The translations under genes were made by a program, and so were the position numbers. A DNA stretch of 64,000 nucleotides, taken from assembly GCA_964596165.1 (NCBI GenBank), contig CAZQTW010000020.1, positions 20,113 to 84,112 of the forward strand, in the 5' to 3' direction. Numbering within the stretch: position 1 is the stretch's first letter; each line of letters opens with the position of its first letter. The stretch is from CAYUQT01 sp964596165. GTDB lineage: Bacteria > Planctomycetota > Phycisphaerae > UBA1845 > JAFGLZ01. Positions 33,126 through 41,488 of this stretch are shown piece after piece. The notes below the pieces were generated by a model. That model was given only the letters and a program-made list of their open reading frames with translations, did no database searches and was not told the DNA's origin.

Positions 33126-34873
33126 GTTGCTGCCCCGGACGAAATCGCGTGGAAGGGGCAGACCTGCTCACACAGGCCGCAGCCGCCGCACAGATGCTCA
33201 TTGATTCTCAGTACGTTGTCATGGGCTTCCATCGCCGGGCAGCCCAGCTTCAGGCACAGCTTACAGCGCTTGCAGGTGTCCTCGTTTATCACCTTCGGCG
33301 GTTTGGCCGGCTGTCGATCCTGCAACGGACACGGCGCGATGGAGACAATCAGTGAAGGTTCGTCCGCCCGGATCTCCTCGTCGAGCACGTTCTGAACCCG
33401 CTTCAGATCGTACGGATTGATCTCGTGGACCCGCCGGATGCCGCACGCCCGGCCGATCTCCGCGATCGACAGTGCCACCGTCTCTTCTCCCATGAGCGTG
33501 CGACCGGTGCCGGGGTGATCCTGATGGCCGGTCATCGCCGTCGTACGGTTGTCCACCACGATGATGGTCGAGGTTCCCTTGTTGTAGACGAGGTCCAGCA
33601 GTCCGGTGATGCCCGAGTGGAAGAACGTCGAATCGCCCACGATGCCGACGACCTTTCTGGGTTCGCCGGCCTTCTCGAATCCCTGGGCCATCGAGATGCC
33701 CGCACCCATGCAGATGATGGTGTCCATTCGGTCGAGCGGTTTGAAGACACCCAGGCTGTAGCAGCCGATGTCGCCGGTGACGACGACGTCGTGTTTGCCC
33801 AAAGCGGCGAAGATGCCGCGGTGCGGACATGCCGGACAAAGCACGGGCGGTCGGACGGGGAGATCGCTCGCCACGGCGGGCGGTGCCGGAATGGTGTAGG
33901 CCCGTCCCTCCATCTTGGCCTTGGCCGCTTGGAGGATCGTCGGGTTGAGTTCACCTACCCCCGGCACGAATTCGCGGCCCCGGCAACGAATGCCCAAGGC
34001 CTTGGCCCGCTGTTCAAGGATGTCGTCCAATTCCTCCACGACGAGGACCTGTTGGACTCCTTGGGCGAATTGCCGGATCAGTGCGTCGGGGAACGGAAAC
34101 GCGAAACCCAGTTTGAGCACGGAGGCCTCCGGCCAGACTTCTCGCACATACTGGTAGGCGATCGATGCAGTGATGATGCCCAGAGATCTGTCGCGCCATT
34201 CGATCCGGTTGGCCGGCGAACTCACGGCGGCCTCGGTCAGCCGATCCAGGCGCTTCTCCAACTCGATTCGCATGAGGCGACCCCACATGGGGATCGGCAC
34301 GTATCGCGGCGGATTTTTCTTGAAGCCGATCGGACGATCGGGCTTGCAGCGGTTGCCCAATTCCACCAGGCTCCTCGAATGACTGACGCGCGTGGTGGAC
34401 CTGAGAATCACGGGGGTTCGAAACGCCTCGGAGACCTCCATTGCCAGTGCGACGAAGTCCTTGGCCTCTTGCGAGTCGGACGGCTCGAAAACCGGGACCT
34501 TGGCCAACCGGGCGTAGTGTCGCGTGTCCTGTTCGGTTTGAGAGGAATGTTGTCCGGGATCGTCGGCCACGCAAACGATCAGACCGGCGTCGACGCCCAC
34601 GTAGCTGAGTGTCATGAGGGGGTCGGCGGCCACGTTGAGGCCGACGTTTTTCATTGTGACGACGGATCGGGCGCCCGCGTAAGAGGCTCCGATCGCCATT
34701 TCAAGCGCCACTTTTTCGTTCGGTGACCATTCGCAGTAGATGTCCTGTTTGAAGTGGGCAATGCCTTCGAGGATTTCGGTGGACGGCGTTCCGGGATAGC
34801 CGGCGGCAACGGCGACCCCTGCCTCCCAGGCGCCTCGGGCAATCGCCTCATTTCCCGACAGGAGTTCGATCAA
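33122..34873 (-). CDS. iorA: Indolepyruvate ferredoxin oxidoreductase, alpha subunit
   Basis: Thiamine-diphosphate and iron-sulfur subunit, 583 residues. The N-terminal pyrimidine-binding domain (LLSGNEAIARGAWEAGVAVA, GYPGTPSTEI) and the C-terminal TPP domain (TGDIGCYSLGVF, GDSTFFHSGITGLLDLVYN) are followed by two ferredoxin clusters. The first is CKRCKLCLKLGCP, where the fourth Cys is displaced by one residue, as often seen in IorA; the second is CGGCGLCEQVCP. The start is TTG at 34873 with GGAG eight bases upstream; no ATG fits the conserved start. First gene of the iorA-iorB-paaK operon. Confidence 0.93.
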   Translation of the reverse strand: MIELLSGNEAIARGAWEAGVAVAAGYPGTPSTEILEGIAHFKQDIYCEWSPNEKVALEMAIGASYAGARSVVTMKNVGLNVAADPLMTLSYVGVDAGLIVCVADDPGQHSSQTEQDTRHYARLAKVPVFEPSDSQEAKDFVALAMEVSEAFRTPVILRSTTRVSHSRSLVELGNRCKPDRPIGFKKNPPRYVPIPMWGRLMRIELEKRLDRLTEAAVSSPANRIEWRDRSLGIITASIAYQYVREVWPEASVLKLGFAFPFPDALIRQFAQGVQQVLVVEELDDILEQRAKALGIRCRGREFVPGVGELNPTILQAAKAKMEGRAYTIPAPPAVASDLPVRPPVLCPACPHRGIFAALGKHDVVVTGDIGCYSLGVFKPLDRMDTIICMGAGISMAQGFEKAGEPRKVVGIVGDSTFFHSGITGLLDLVYNKGTSTIIVVDNRTTAMTGHQDHPGTGRTLMGEETVALSIAEIGRACGIRRVHEINPYDLKRVQNVLDEEIRADEPSLIVSIAPCPLQDRQPAKPPKVINEDTCKRCKLCLKLGCPAMEAHDNVLRINEHLCGGCGLCEQVCPFHAISSGAAT

Positions 34874-34954
34874 GAAAGGTTCTCCGCGTACAGCCGTGCG
34901 GTGCGAAACCCATACCCGCCAAACGAATCATGGGCCGAATCCGGGCCACAGGTC

Positions 34955-34987
34955 CTTTGGCGACCCATCCAAAGATCGGGCATTATA
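34955..34987 (-). promoter_or_regulatory. Probable promoter and leader hairpin of iorA-iorB-paaK
   Basis: A perfect minus-strand -10, TATAAT (34982-34987), lies about 110 bases before the iorA start, but no good -35 is at the right distance, so an activator may be needed. Just downstream in the presumed leader, CTTTGG (34955-34960) pairs with CCAAAG (34969-34974). Confidence 0.35.
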
Positions 34988-35022
34988 GCGTCGGATGAAT
35001 GACGAGGATATGCGGTCCGCAA

Positions 35023-35925
35023 CTATGCGTTGCGCTCCTCACTTTCTTCCAAAATGTTGCGCAGGGCCGCGACGGCGGCGGCATCAAGTGTGCCTTTCGC
35101 CTGCCCGATGGCCACGGCTCTACGGCCCAGCGCTTTGTAAAGCGTCGCCAATTGCGGCGAGGCATGTTCGATTGCCCGCACGTGGCGGTTCACGGTGTTC
35201 ACGTCGCCCCGGGCGATAGGACCGGTCAGTGCGCCGGGCATCCCCAGTTCCTTCACGTTGCGGACGGTCGTGGCCACGAGCGGGTGGAGGGCTTCAAGCG
35301 CCTGGGTCGGATCGATGCCGGCGCGCTCGGCCAATTCGACCGCGGCGTCCAGCAGTGCAACGAGATAGTTGCATGCCATGACACCCGCCGCATGGTAGAG
35401 CGTCTTGCCGGCGGTAGCGATTTGTTCGACACGGCCGCCGATTGCCGCGAAAAGCTCGCGCAGGGCGCGGACGGCCGTTTCGTCACCCTCGCAGTAGCAC
35501 CAGGTGCCGGCGAAATGTGAGATCGCGCTGTAGGACGTGGCGAATGTCTGCATGGGATGGATTGATCCGATCGCCGCTCCGCATCGCTCTCTGGCCGAGA
35601 TGAGCGCTTCGCTGCTCAGGCCTCCACTGCAATGAGCGACGATCGACTCAGAATTGAAGGCGCCGCCACGAGCCAAGGCATCGCAGACAGAGGTAATGGC
35701 ATCGTCGGTGGTTGTGATGAGCACCATTCCGCCCCGCCGAGCGGCTTCGATGGGATCGTCGACGCCGACCGTCTTACCCAGCATGCGGCAGGCCCTGTCC
35801 ACAGACTCGCGTCGGCGGCTGGCGACGGCAACCACCGTGTATCCGGCACGCTCGGCGAGGCATGCCAAGGCGGTGCCCACGCGGCCGGCTCCGATGATCG
35901 AGATGTTTCTCGGTGATTGGGGCAT
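35023..35925 (-). CDS. Rossmann-like and DUF2520 domain protein
   Basis: A 300-residue protein. It has an N-terminal NAD(P)-binding Rossmann fold (ISIIGAGRVGTALACLAERA, with GxGxxG) related to 6-phosphogluconate/pyrroline-carboxylate reductase folds, and a helical DUF2520 C-terminal domain (YHAAGVMACNYLVALLDAAV, then HPLVATTVRNVKELG). This pair is a widespread, poorly characterised bacterial protein, sometimes found near panB/panC. No pantothenate genes are present here. Catalytic residues are unknown. It is a monocistronic minus-strand gene upstream of the iorA promoter; start ATG 35925, GAGAAG upstream. Confidence 0.85.
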   Translation of the reverse strand: MPQSPRNISIIGAGRVGTALACLAERAGYTVVAVASRRRESVDRACRMLGKTVGVDDPIEAARRGGMVLITTTDDAITSVCDALARGGAFNSESIVAHCSGGLSSEALISARERCGAAIGSIHPMQTFATSYSAISHFAGTWCYCEGDETAVRALRELFAAIGGRVEQIATAGKTLYHAAGVMACNYLVALLDAAVELAERAGIDPTQALEALHPLVATTVRNVKELGMPGALTGPIARGDVNTVNRHVRAIEHASPQLATLYKALGRRAVAIGQAKGTLDAAAVAALRNILEESEERNA

Positions 35926-36094
35926 GAGCTTCTCACGCTACAGAGGGACTCACCGTCGGTCAAGGCGGCAAGCGTGTCTTCGAGGTAGCATAGGGGTGGC
36001 GTGGCGAATGTGCCCTTTCCATCTATCGACAGGCGCTCGGATCCCTGGATAATGGCGCAGGGTTGAGAGAGTCTTTATAAGGAGGTGTGCGTCT

Positions 36095-37417
36095 ATGGTT
36101 CTCGTGTGCGCTATGACGGTGTTGACGTCTCTGGGTACCGCAGGGGATGTGGTGAAGACCCAGGGACAGAACCCGGCCGTGGTCGAGGGAATGGACATGG
36201 TCTGCGGCAAGGACTCGGTTACGGTGGGGGCGGGCAAGTGCCGCGTCGGCGACAAGGTCGTCGCAGTCAAGGAGACGGTGTTGCAGGTCGGCCCTTCCGA
36301 ATCCGCAATCGTCGAAGATGAGTGGCACGAGATAACCGATCAACGACCGCAAACCTGGCACAGCGGAACGCGGGTCATCGCCGGTCGGCATGCAGGTCGT
36401 CCCAATCCGATTTGGCTCGCGCCGAACAGCCTTGTGGTATACGAACAGGCCAAGCGTGGCGGGATGTGCTATCAGAAGGACCGGGACTATTTTCTGGATG
36501 AGGTTTGGGGAGCCATGTGCCGCCTGCCGACAGGGCAGATGAAGCCCAAGCAGCGAGTGGCTATTAGCTACTCGTATCCGACGCGCCGGATCGATCGGAT
36601 TGAGGTGACACCCGAGGGCACGGTCGTGCTGAGGCGGGGAACGGCCAAGCCGGACTGTCCGTTGGTACCGGACGCGACTCCGGGTTGCCTGACACTGGCG
36701 ACGGTTTACCGAGCCTATCACGCCAAGGACGTCCGGCCGGAGCACCTCTTCGTGGTCCATCCGACGAAGGCCACGGAGGCGCCGTCGCCCAGCACTCAGC
36801 CCGTAGCCAAGACATTGGCCAAGCTGCGGTCCGGTGAGCCGGTGACCATCGTTTGCTGGGGTGACAGTGTGACCGATGCGGGGGACGTCCACCCGCCGAT
36901 AGCACGGTACGTCAACCTATTTGGCGCGCATCTGAAGGAGCGTTTTCCGCGAAGCCGGATCAACGTGATCAATGCGGGGATCGGCGGGACGAGTACGCAG
37001 GGGCGATTGGCCGCTTATGGAAAAGAAGTGCTTGCCCACAAGCCCGACTTGATCACCGCGGAGTTCGTCAACGACATGGGGCTGCCGCTCGAGACTCTCG
37101 TGGCGAATTGGAGAAGTGCGATCAACCAGGCGCGACAGATCGGTGCCGAGTTTGTGGTCATCACTCCGCACTTTGTCATGCCGTCGTGGATGAACAAGTC
37201 GTTTGCGCGCGGCGCCGAGAACCGGCCGAATTGTTTCGCACTCCGCAAGCTGGCGGTCGATGAGCAGGTGGGGCTGGCCGACGCGGCGAGGCGTTGGGAG
37301 TTGCTGGAGTACGAAGGCATTCCCTATGAGACCCTGCTCTTAAACGGGATCAACCACCCCGATCCTCGCGGGCATCTGCTCTTTGTGGAGGAGTTGCTGC
37401 GCTTGTTTCCGAACTAG
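36095..37417 (+). CDS. Secreted SGNH/GDSL-family hydrolase
   Basis: A 440-residue exported esterase-like protein. It starts at ATG 36095 with a strong AAGGAGGTG. Its signal peptide is short (MVLVCAMTVLTSLGTAGD). Residues about 30-235 form an N-terminal beta-rich domain without recognised relatives. The C-terminal SGNH domain has block I GDSVT (Ser nucleophile), block II GIGGTSTQGR, block III VND (Asn) and block V NHPDPRGH (Asp and His), so the catalytic set is complete. The likely role is deacetylation of a polysaccharide. It stands alone between convergent or divergent neighbours. Confidence 0.85.
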   Translation: MVLVCAMTVLTSLGTAGDVVKTQGQNPAVVEGMDMVCGKDSVTVGAGKCRVGDKVVAVKETVLQVGPSESAIVEDEWHEITDQRPQTWHSGTRVIAGRHAGRPNPIWLAPNSLVVYEQAKRGGMCYQKDRDYFLDEVWGAMCRLPTGQMKPKQRVAISYSYPTRRIDRIEVTPEGTVVLRRGTAKPDCPLVPDATPGCLTLATVYRAYHAKDVRPEHLFVVHPTKATEAPSPSTQPVAKTLAKLRSGEPVTIVCWGDSVTDAGDVHPPIARYVNLFGAHLKERFPRSRINVINAGIGGTSTQGRLAAYGKEVLAHKPDLITAEFVNDMGLPLETLVANWRSAINQARQIGAEFVVITPHFVMPSWMNKSFARGAENRPNCFALRKLAVDEQVGLADAARRWELLEYEGIPYETLLLNGINHPDPRGHLLFVEELLRLFPN

Positions 37418-37452
37418 GCGGCCGTTGTCCGTCCGCGGCGTCGGGGTTGCGG

Positions 37453-37944
37453 TTACTTCTTGCCCATCGCCCGTTGGGCGGCGAAGAAGGACCGTAATAG
37501 GTCGGCGGCCTCATCGGCGAGCAAGCCGCTTTCCGTGGGCACGCGGTGGTTGAGGCGTTCGTCGCTTGTGAGGGTAAAGAGCGACCCGCACGCGCCCGCC
37601 TTGGGGTCGGGGGCGGCATAGACCAGGCGCGCCATGCGTGCCTGGACGATGGCTCCCGCACACATGGGACACGGTTCCAGCGTGACATAGAGCGTGCAGT
37701 CGTCTAGTCGCCAGGATCCGACGGCCTCGGCGGCAGCCGTGATGGCAATCATTTCGGCGTGGGCGGTCGGGTCGCCAAGGAGCTCGCGCTGATTGTGGCC
37801 CCGGGCGATGATTCGACCTTCGCGGACGACGACGGCACCGACCGGGACGTCCTCATGTTCCGGCGCGGCGGCGGCCTCGGCCAACGCCTGGCGCATGAAA
37901 TACGAGTCATCACGGAACGGGAACGAATCGATGGGCTCGGTCAT
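37453..37944 (-). CDS. tadA: tRNA-specific adenosine deaminase
   Basis: Zinc deaminase that converts A34 to inosine in tRNA-Arg(ACG). It has 163 residues. The zinc motif HAEM (His ligand plus catalytic Glu) and PCPMCAGA (two Cys ligands) are intact, followed by VYAAPDPKAGACGSL, a stretch conserved in TadA rather than in guanine or cytosine deaminases. The start ATG at 37944 overlaps the stop of the upstream kinase gene by ATGA, so translation of an essential decoding enzyme is coupled to a sigma/kinase pair. A longer open frame upstream belongs to the kinase reading region and is rejected. Confidence 0.92.
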   Translation of the reverse strand: MTEPIDSFPFRDDSYFMRQALAEAAAAPEHEDVPVGAVVVREGRIIARGHNQRELLGDPTAHAEMIAITAAAEAVGSWRLDDCTLYVTLEPCPMCAGAIVQARMARLVYAAPDPKAGACGSLFTLTSDERLNHRVPTESGLLADEAADLLRSFFAAQRAMGKK

Positions 37945-40133
37945 GGTTTCTTGCTCGACAGGGCGGGCGACGTTGTCGGTTGCGAACCGGACCAGAGGGG
38001 TGACGACATTCGCGACCGACGTTCCGCAAGGATCGCCATGGCCTTTTGAGTCTGCTTCAAAGCTTGTTCGGGCAGTCCCAGCAGCGTCATGACCGTGGCT
38101 CTCAGGAAGTAGACGGAGGCAAGGTTCTTGGGTTCGTTGGGCCGGCGCTTGGCAAGGAGGCGGATTGCCCACGCCGCCTCATCCCTCGCGTCGACGTATT
38201 GCCGCATCCTCAACAGGATCATTGCTCGGACCAGGCAGCCCACCGCGAGCTCAGGTTGGGCGGCCATGGCCTGATCGCTCAGTTTGAGCGCCAACGCATC
38301 GTTGCCCCCGGCGAATGCGACCCAAGCGAGGGTCAGATAGACCAAGGCGGGATGACCGTGGGTCAGCGTGTTTACGGACGAATCTTCCACCTCGGAAATT
38401 CGAGCGAGGAGAGGTTCCAGGGTTTCTCGCGGACTCCGACAGGCCTGTCCCGGGCCGGGCAGGCGGCTCAGCAAGTCGAGGATTGCCGACGAGGGTTGGA
38501 GTCGCAATGCCGCTCTGAAATCCTCGCGGTATCCCGAACGTTCCGAGTCGACTCCCACGATCTCGCCAACGTACGCCGTCAGACCTCGCGCCAGGTAGCC
38601 GACGGGTTGCTTCTGCGCCCGCCGAATCACATCGCCGAACACCTTTCGGGCCTCCCTGAACTGGCAGTAGGCGACGGCGGTGTGACCTTGTTGCAGCGTC
38701 TGCTCGAGACGGAGCGCCTCCCATCGCTTCCAGAGGTCGCCGGCAAATCCCTCCGCCAATTGCAGTTCCGTTTCGGCCTGGGCATTCAGTTGTTTGTATC
38801 GCAGCGATATCAGGCCGGCGGCGAGAACGGTGATGCAGATGGCGCCCAACATGGCCGATTCGAAGGCATGCCTTCTGATCAGTTTGTCGATTCGGCTGAA
38901 CAGTGTGGCCCGTCGGGCTCGGATGGCGTAGCGGTTGACGAATCGTCTGAGGTCGTCCGCCATCTCACCTGCGGTCTGATAGCGATGCCGGGGGTCGAGT
39001 TGCATGGCTTTCAGACAGACCGTTTCAAGGTCGTGAGGAATCCGTTTGTCGATTTTGCGGGGTCTGCGGAGCCTTCCTTCGCGAATTTGACCGATAACCT
39101 GTTCTCGCGTCTCTCCGTTGTAAGGAGGACGCATGCACAGGAGTTCGTACAGCGTGGCACCCAGCGAATAGATGTCCGTGCGGCGGTCGATCGTCACGCG
39201 ACCGGCGGCCACCTGTTCGGGAGACATGTAGAGGGGGCTGCCGAGAAATTCGCCGGCGATGGTCATTCCCGGCTGTTCCATCATTCGCGCCAGGCCGAAG
39301 TCCGTCAGGCTCAGCCGGCCGTCGGCGCCGAGAATCATGTTGCTGGGCTTGACGTCGCGGTGAATGACTCCTTGTTTGTGGGCATAGTCGAGGGCGTCGG
39401 CAACGTCGGCAACCAATCGTGCGATCAGATCGTATCGCTTGCTCGGGTCGATTCGATCCAGTTCCACGAACTGGCGGCGCACGTCTTGCCCGTTGGGATC
39501 ATTTGTCAGTCGGCGGCGCCATGACGAGACATTCAGCCGATTGGCGAGAGGTCGTCGCGATCCGATCGTCTTTTGTTTCTCGACGCGTCTGCGGAGTTCA
39601 CGGATCAACTGGTCCAGACCGGTGCCGTCGATGATCTCCATGGCATAATAGCGAAGACCTCCGGTCTGACCCTGGGAGAACACGGATACGATGTTGGTAT
39701 GGTGCAATCGGGCGGCCGCTTGGGCCTCGCGGGTGAATCGAAGCACGCCTGCCGTCTTCGCTCCGATCGGGGCGCTCAATACCTTCAGGGCGACCCGGCG
39801 TTTCAGAGATATCTGTTCCGCCTCGTAGACTGCGCCCATTCCTCCGCTGCCGATGAACTTGCGGATCTCAAAATCGCCGATGACTTTGCCGACGAGGGGG
39901 TCCTGTTCGGAGCCGGTTTTCTCGACGTGGACCATGTCGGCCAGATCGACGGTTTCCTCCTGGGATGCTTCCTTCACATCCCGGAGCAGACGATCAAAGG
40001 AGGACACATTCGCCAGTCGTTCGGCACAGCTCAGACACCGCTCGACGTGCCGGTTGATTTCGTCGGCCTCGGCGGCCGGCAATTCGCCGGCGGCGTACCG
40101 TTCCATCTGGCTGGATGTTGGGCACGGCGTCAC
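37941..40133 (-). CDS. Membrane Ser/Thr protein kinase with zinc-finger anti-sigma-like head and TPR-like tail
   Basis: A 730-residue PknB-type kinase. The start is GTG at 40133: GGAGGGG lies eight bases upstream and the codon overlaps the sigma-factor stop as GTGA. The N-terminal 60 residues hold H-x3-C-x2-C (HVERCLSC, residues 29-36), as in ZAS anti-sigma zinc fingers. The kinase domain (about 85-410) has IGSGGMGAVYEAE, the VALKVL Lys, HRDVKPSN and DFGLARM. One transmembrane helix follows (AMLGAICITVLAAGLISLRY), then about 280 extracytoplasmic residues of helical, TPR-like repeats. It probably phosphorylates and/or sequesters the neighbouring ECF sigma factor in response to an envelope cue. 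Confidence 0.9.
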   Translation of the reverse strand: MTPCPTSSQMERYAAGELPAAEADEINRHVERCLSCAERLANVSSFDRLLRDVKEASQEETVDLADMVHVEKTGSEQDPLVGKVIGDFEIRKFIGSGGMGAVYEAEQISLKRRVALKVLSAPIGAKTAGVLRFTREAQAAARLHHTNIVSVFSQGQTGGLRYYAMEIIDGTGLDQLIRELRRRVEKQKTIGSRRPLANRLNVSSWRRRLTNDPNGQDVRRQFVELDRIDPSKRYDLIARLVADVADALDYAHKQGVIHRDVKPSNMILGADGRLSLTDFGLARMMEQPGMTIAGEFLGSPLYMSPEQVAAGRVTIDRRTDIYSLGATLYELLCMRPPYNGETREQVIGQIREGRLRRPRKIDKRIPHDLETVCLKAMQLDPRHRYQTAGEMADDLRRFVNRYAIRARRATLFSRIDKLIRRHAFESAMLGAICITVLAAGLISLRYKQLNAQAETELQLAEGFAGDLWKRWEALRLEQTLQQGHTAVAYCQFREARKVFGDVIRRAQKQPVGYLARGLTAYVGEIVGVDSERSGYREDFRAALRLQPSSAILDLLSRLPGPGQACRSPRETLEPLLARISEVEDSSVNTLTHGHPALVYLTLAWVAFAGGNDALALKLSDQAMAAQPELAVGCLVRAMILLRMRQYVDARDEAAWAIRLLAKRRPNEPKNLASVYFLRATVMTLLGLPEQALKQTQKAMAILAERRSRMSSPLWSGSQPTTSPALSSKKP

Positions 40134-40771
40134 GGCAGCATCCCCTCCTCCCACGCTCGGTCGATTGCCTTGCGCAATTCGGCGACACGGGACAGCACGC
40201 GGGATTTGCTCAGATAGACGACGTTTCGGGAGATGTTGAGTTCGGCGGCCACGTCATCGGCCGACCAGCCCTGAAGCGTATACAGCTCGAACGCCCGCAG
40301 ATGGATGGGGTCTGTTTCGTCGCGGATAAGTTCCAGACAGTGACGGATCACCGCGTGCCGCCATTCCGCTTCCCACAGTTCGGCGGCGTCGTTTGCATCG
40401 GGGATCGACTCCAGGGATCGGCCATCCTCCGCTTGTCCGGCGTCGTGGCGCTCGCGTTTTCGACGGCGGTCGCGGATGTGCTGGATCTTGTGTTGGGCAA
40501 GCCCGCAAAGCCACGAACGGAGCCGGCCCTTTTGCCGATCGTATCCGCCTTCCCGATACTTGGTCACGAAGGTGACCATGGTTTCTTGGACGGCATCGTC
40601 GGCTTCGTGTTCGCGAAGTCCGAGCTTACGGGCAAAGCCCCTGACGATGGGACCGTAGCGGTCGAAGAACTCCGTCCATACCCGGTCGTTTTGCGGGTCC
40701 AGCAGACCTTCGAGCAGAGATGTACTGGTGACTTCAAGGGGGACAGGACGGTCTGGATCGACGGGCTCCAT
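40130..40771 (-). CDS. ECF-type RNA polymerase sigma factor
   Basis: A 213-residue sigma factor with region 2 (DRYGPIVRGFARKLGLREHE, AVQETMVTFVTKYREG) and region 4 (HLRAFELYTLQGWSADDVAA, LNISRNVVYLSKSRVLSRV) separated by a charged linker (RRRKRERHDAGQAEDG). Region 4 has the expected helix-turn-helix. Pairing with a downstream Ser/Thr kinase is typical of planctomycete ECF groups, where the kinase rather than a classical anti-sigma factor controls activity. Start is ATG at 40771 with AGGG upstream; it is divergent from aat. Confidence 0.92.
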   Translation of the reverse strand: MEPVDPDRPVPLEVTSTSLLEGLLDPQNDRVWTEFFDRYGPIVRGFARKLGLREHEADDAVQETMVTFVTKYREGGYDRQKGRLRSWLCGLAQHKIQHIRDRRRKRERHDAGQAEDGRSLESIPDANDAAELWEAEWRHAVIRHCLELIRDETDPIHLRAFELYTLQGWSADDVAAELNISRNVVYLSKSRVLSRVAELRKAIDRAWEEGMLP

Positions 40772-40858
40772 GCCCTAAGAATACCACGAAGCAGGGGGGA
40801 GGTGGAACTCTCAGGCGGCTGGCGAAGCGGTGCGAGCGTGTTACGATAGGCGACGCCG

Positions 40859-41443
40859 ATGATTCGCGAATTGACCCCGGACATACTGATTTCGGCGTAC
40901 GCGCAGGGCATTTTCCCGATGGCGGGTCCGGACGACCGGATCAACTGGTACAGTCCGGACCCCCGGGCCATCCTTCCACTGGACGGTTTTCACGTTTCGA
41001 AGAACCTGCGGCGTCGATGTCAACAAGGGCGATTCGAGATACGCATCAATACGGCCTTTGTCCAGGTCATGCGCGCCTGCGCCGATCGGGAAGACGGCAC
41101 ATGGATCAACGGCGACATCCTTGCGGCATACAGCGTGCTTCACCGGTTGGGTCTGGCTCACAGTGTGGAATCGTGGCAGGGCGGGGCGCTCGTCGGGGGA
41201 CTTTACGGCGTCGCTTTGGGTGGGGCCTTCTTCGGTGAATCCATGTTTCACCGCGCCACCGATGCGAGCAAGGTCGCTCTCGTTTACCTGGTGGAGCGGA
41301 TGCGAACGCGGGGGTACGCGCTTCTCGACGTCCAATTCATGACCGCTCATCTTCGGCGGTTTGGGGCGGTGGAGATTCCGCGGCGCGAATACCTCCGGCG
41401 TCTCCGCGCGGCGCTTCGACTGCGTTGTTGTTTCGTGGAATGA
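40859..41443 (+). CDS. aat: Leucyl/phenylalanyl-tRNA-protein transferase
   Basis: N-end-rule enzyme that adds Leu or Phe from tRNA to N-terminal Arg/Lys of proteins, marking them for ClpSA degradation. It has 194 residues, shorter than the E. coli enzyme (234), mostly through a trimmed N-terminus. The landmarks are present: AYAQGIFPMAG, WYSPDPRAILPLDGFHVSKN, GTWINGDILAAY, SVESWQGGALVGGLYGVALG, FGESMFHRATDASK and LLDVQFMTAHLRRFGA. The start is ATG 40859 with no strong Shine-Dalgarno. The same-strand gene anmK begins 45 bases downstream. Confidence 0.93.
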   Translation: MIRELTPDILISAYAQGIFPMAGPDDRINWYSPDPRAILPLDGFHVSKNLRRRCQQGRFEIRINTAFVQVMRACADREDGTWINGDILAAYSVLHRLGLAHSVESWQGGALVGGLYGVALGGAFFGESMFHRATDASKVALVYLVERMRTRGYALLDVQFMTAHLRRFGAVEIPRREYLRRLRAALRLRCCFVE

Positions 41444-41488
41444 GGAACGATCTCCTGATTCCTTTGTCGACCCGAAGGGGCTGAGGGC

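Noticed and set aside
38046..39524. 492-codon plus-strand open frame opposite the Ser/Thr kinase
   Set aside because: The opposite strand carries all kinase motifs; this frame has none.
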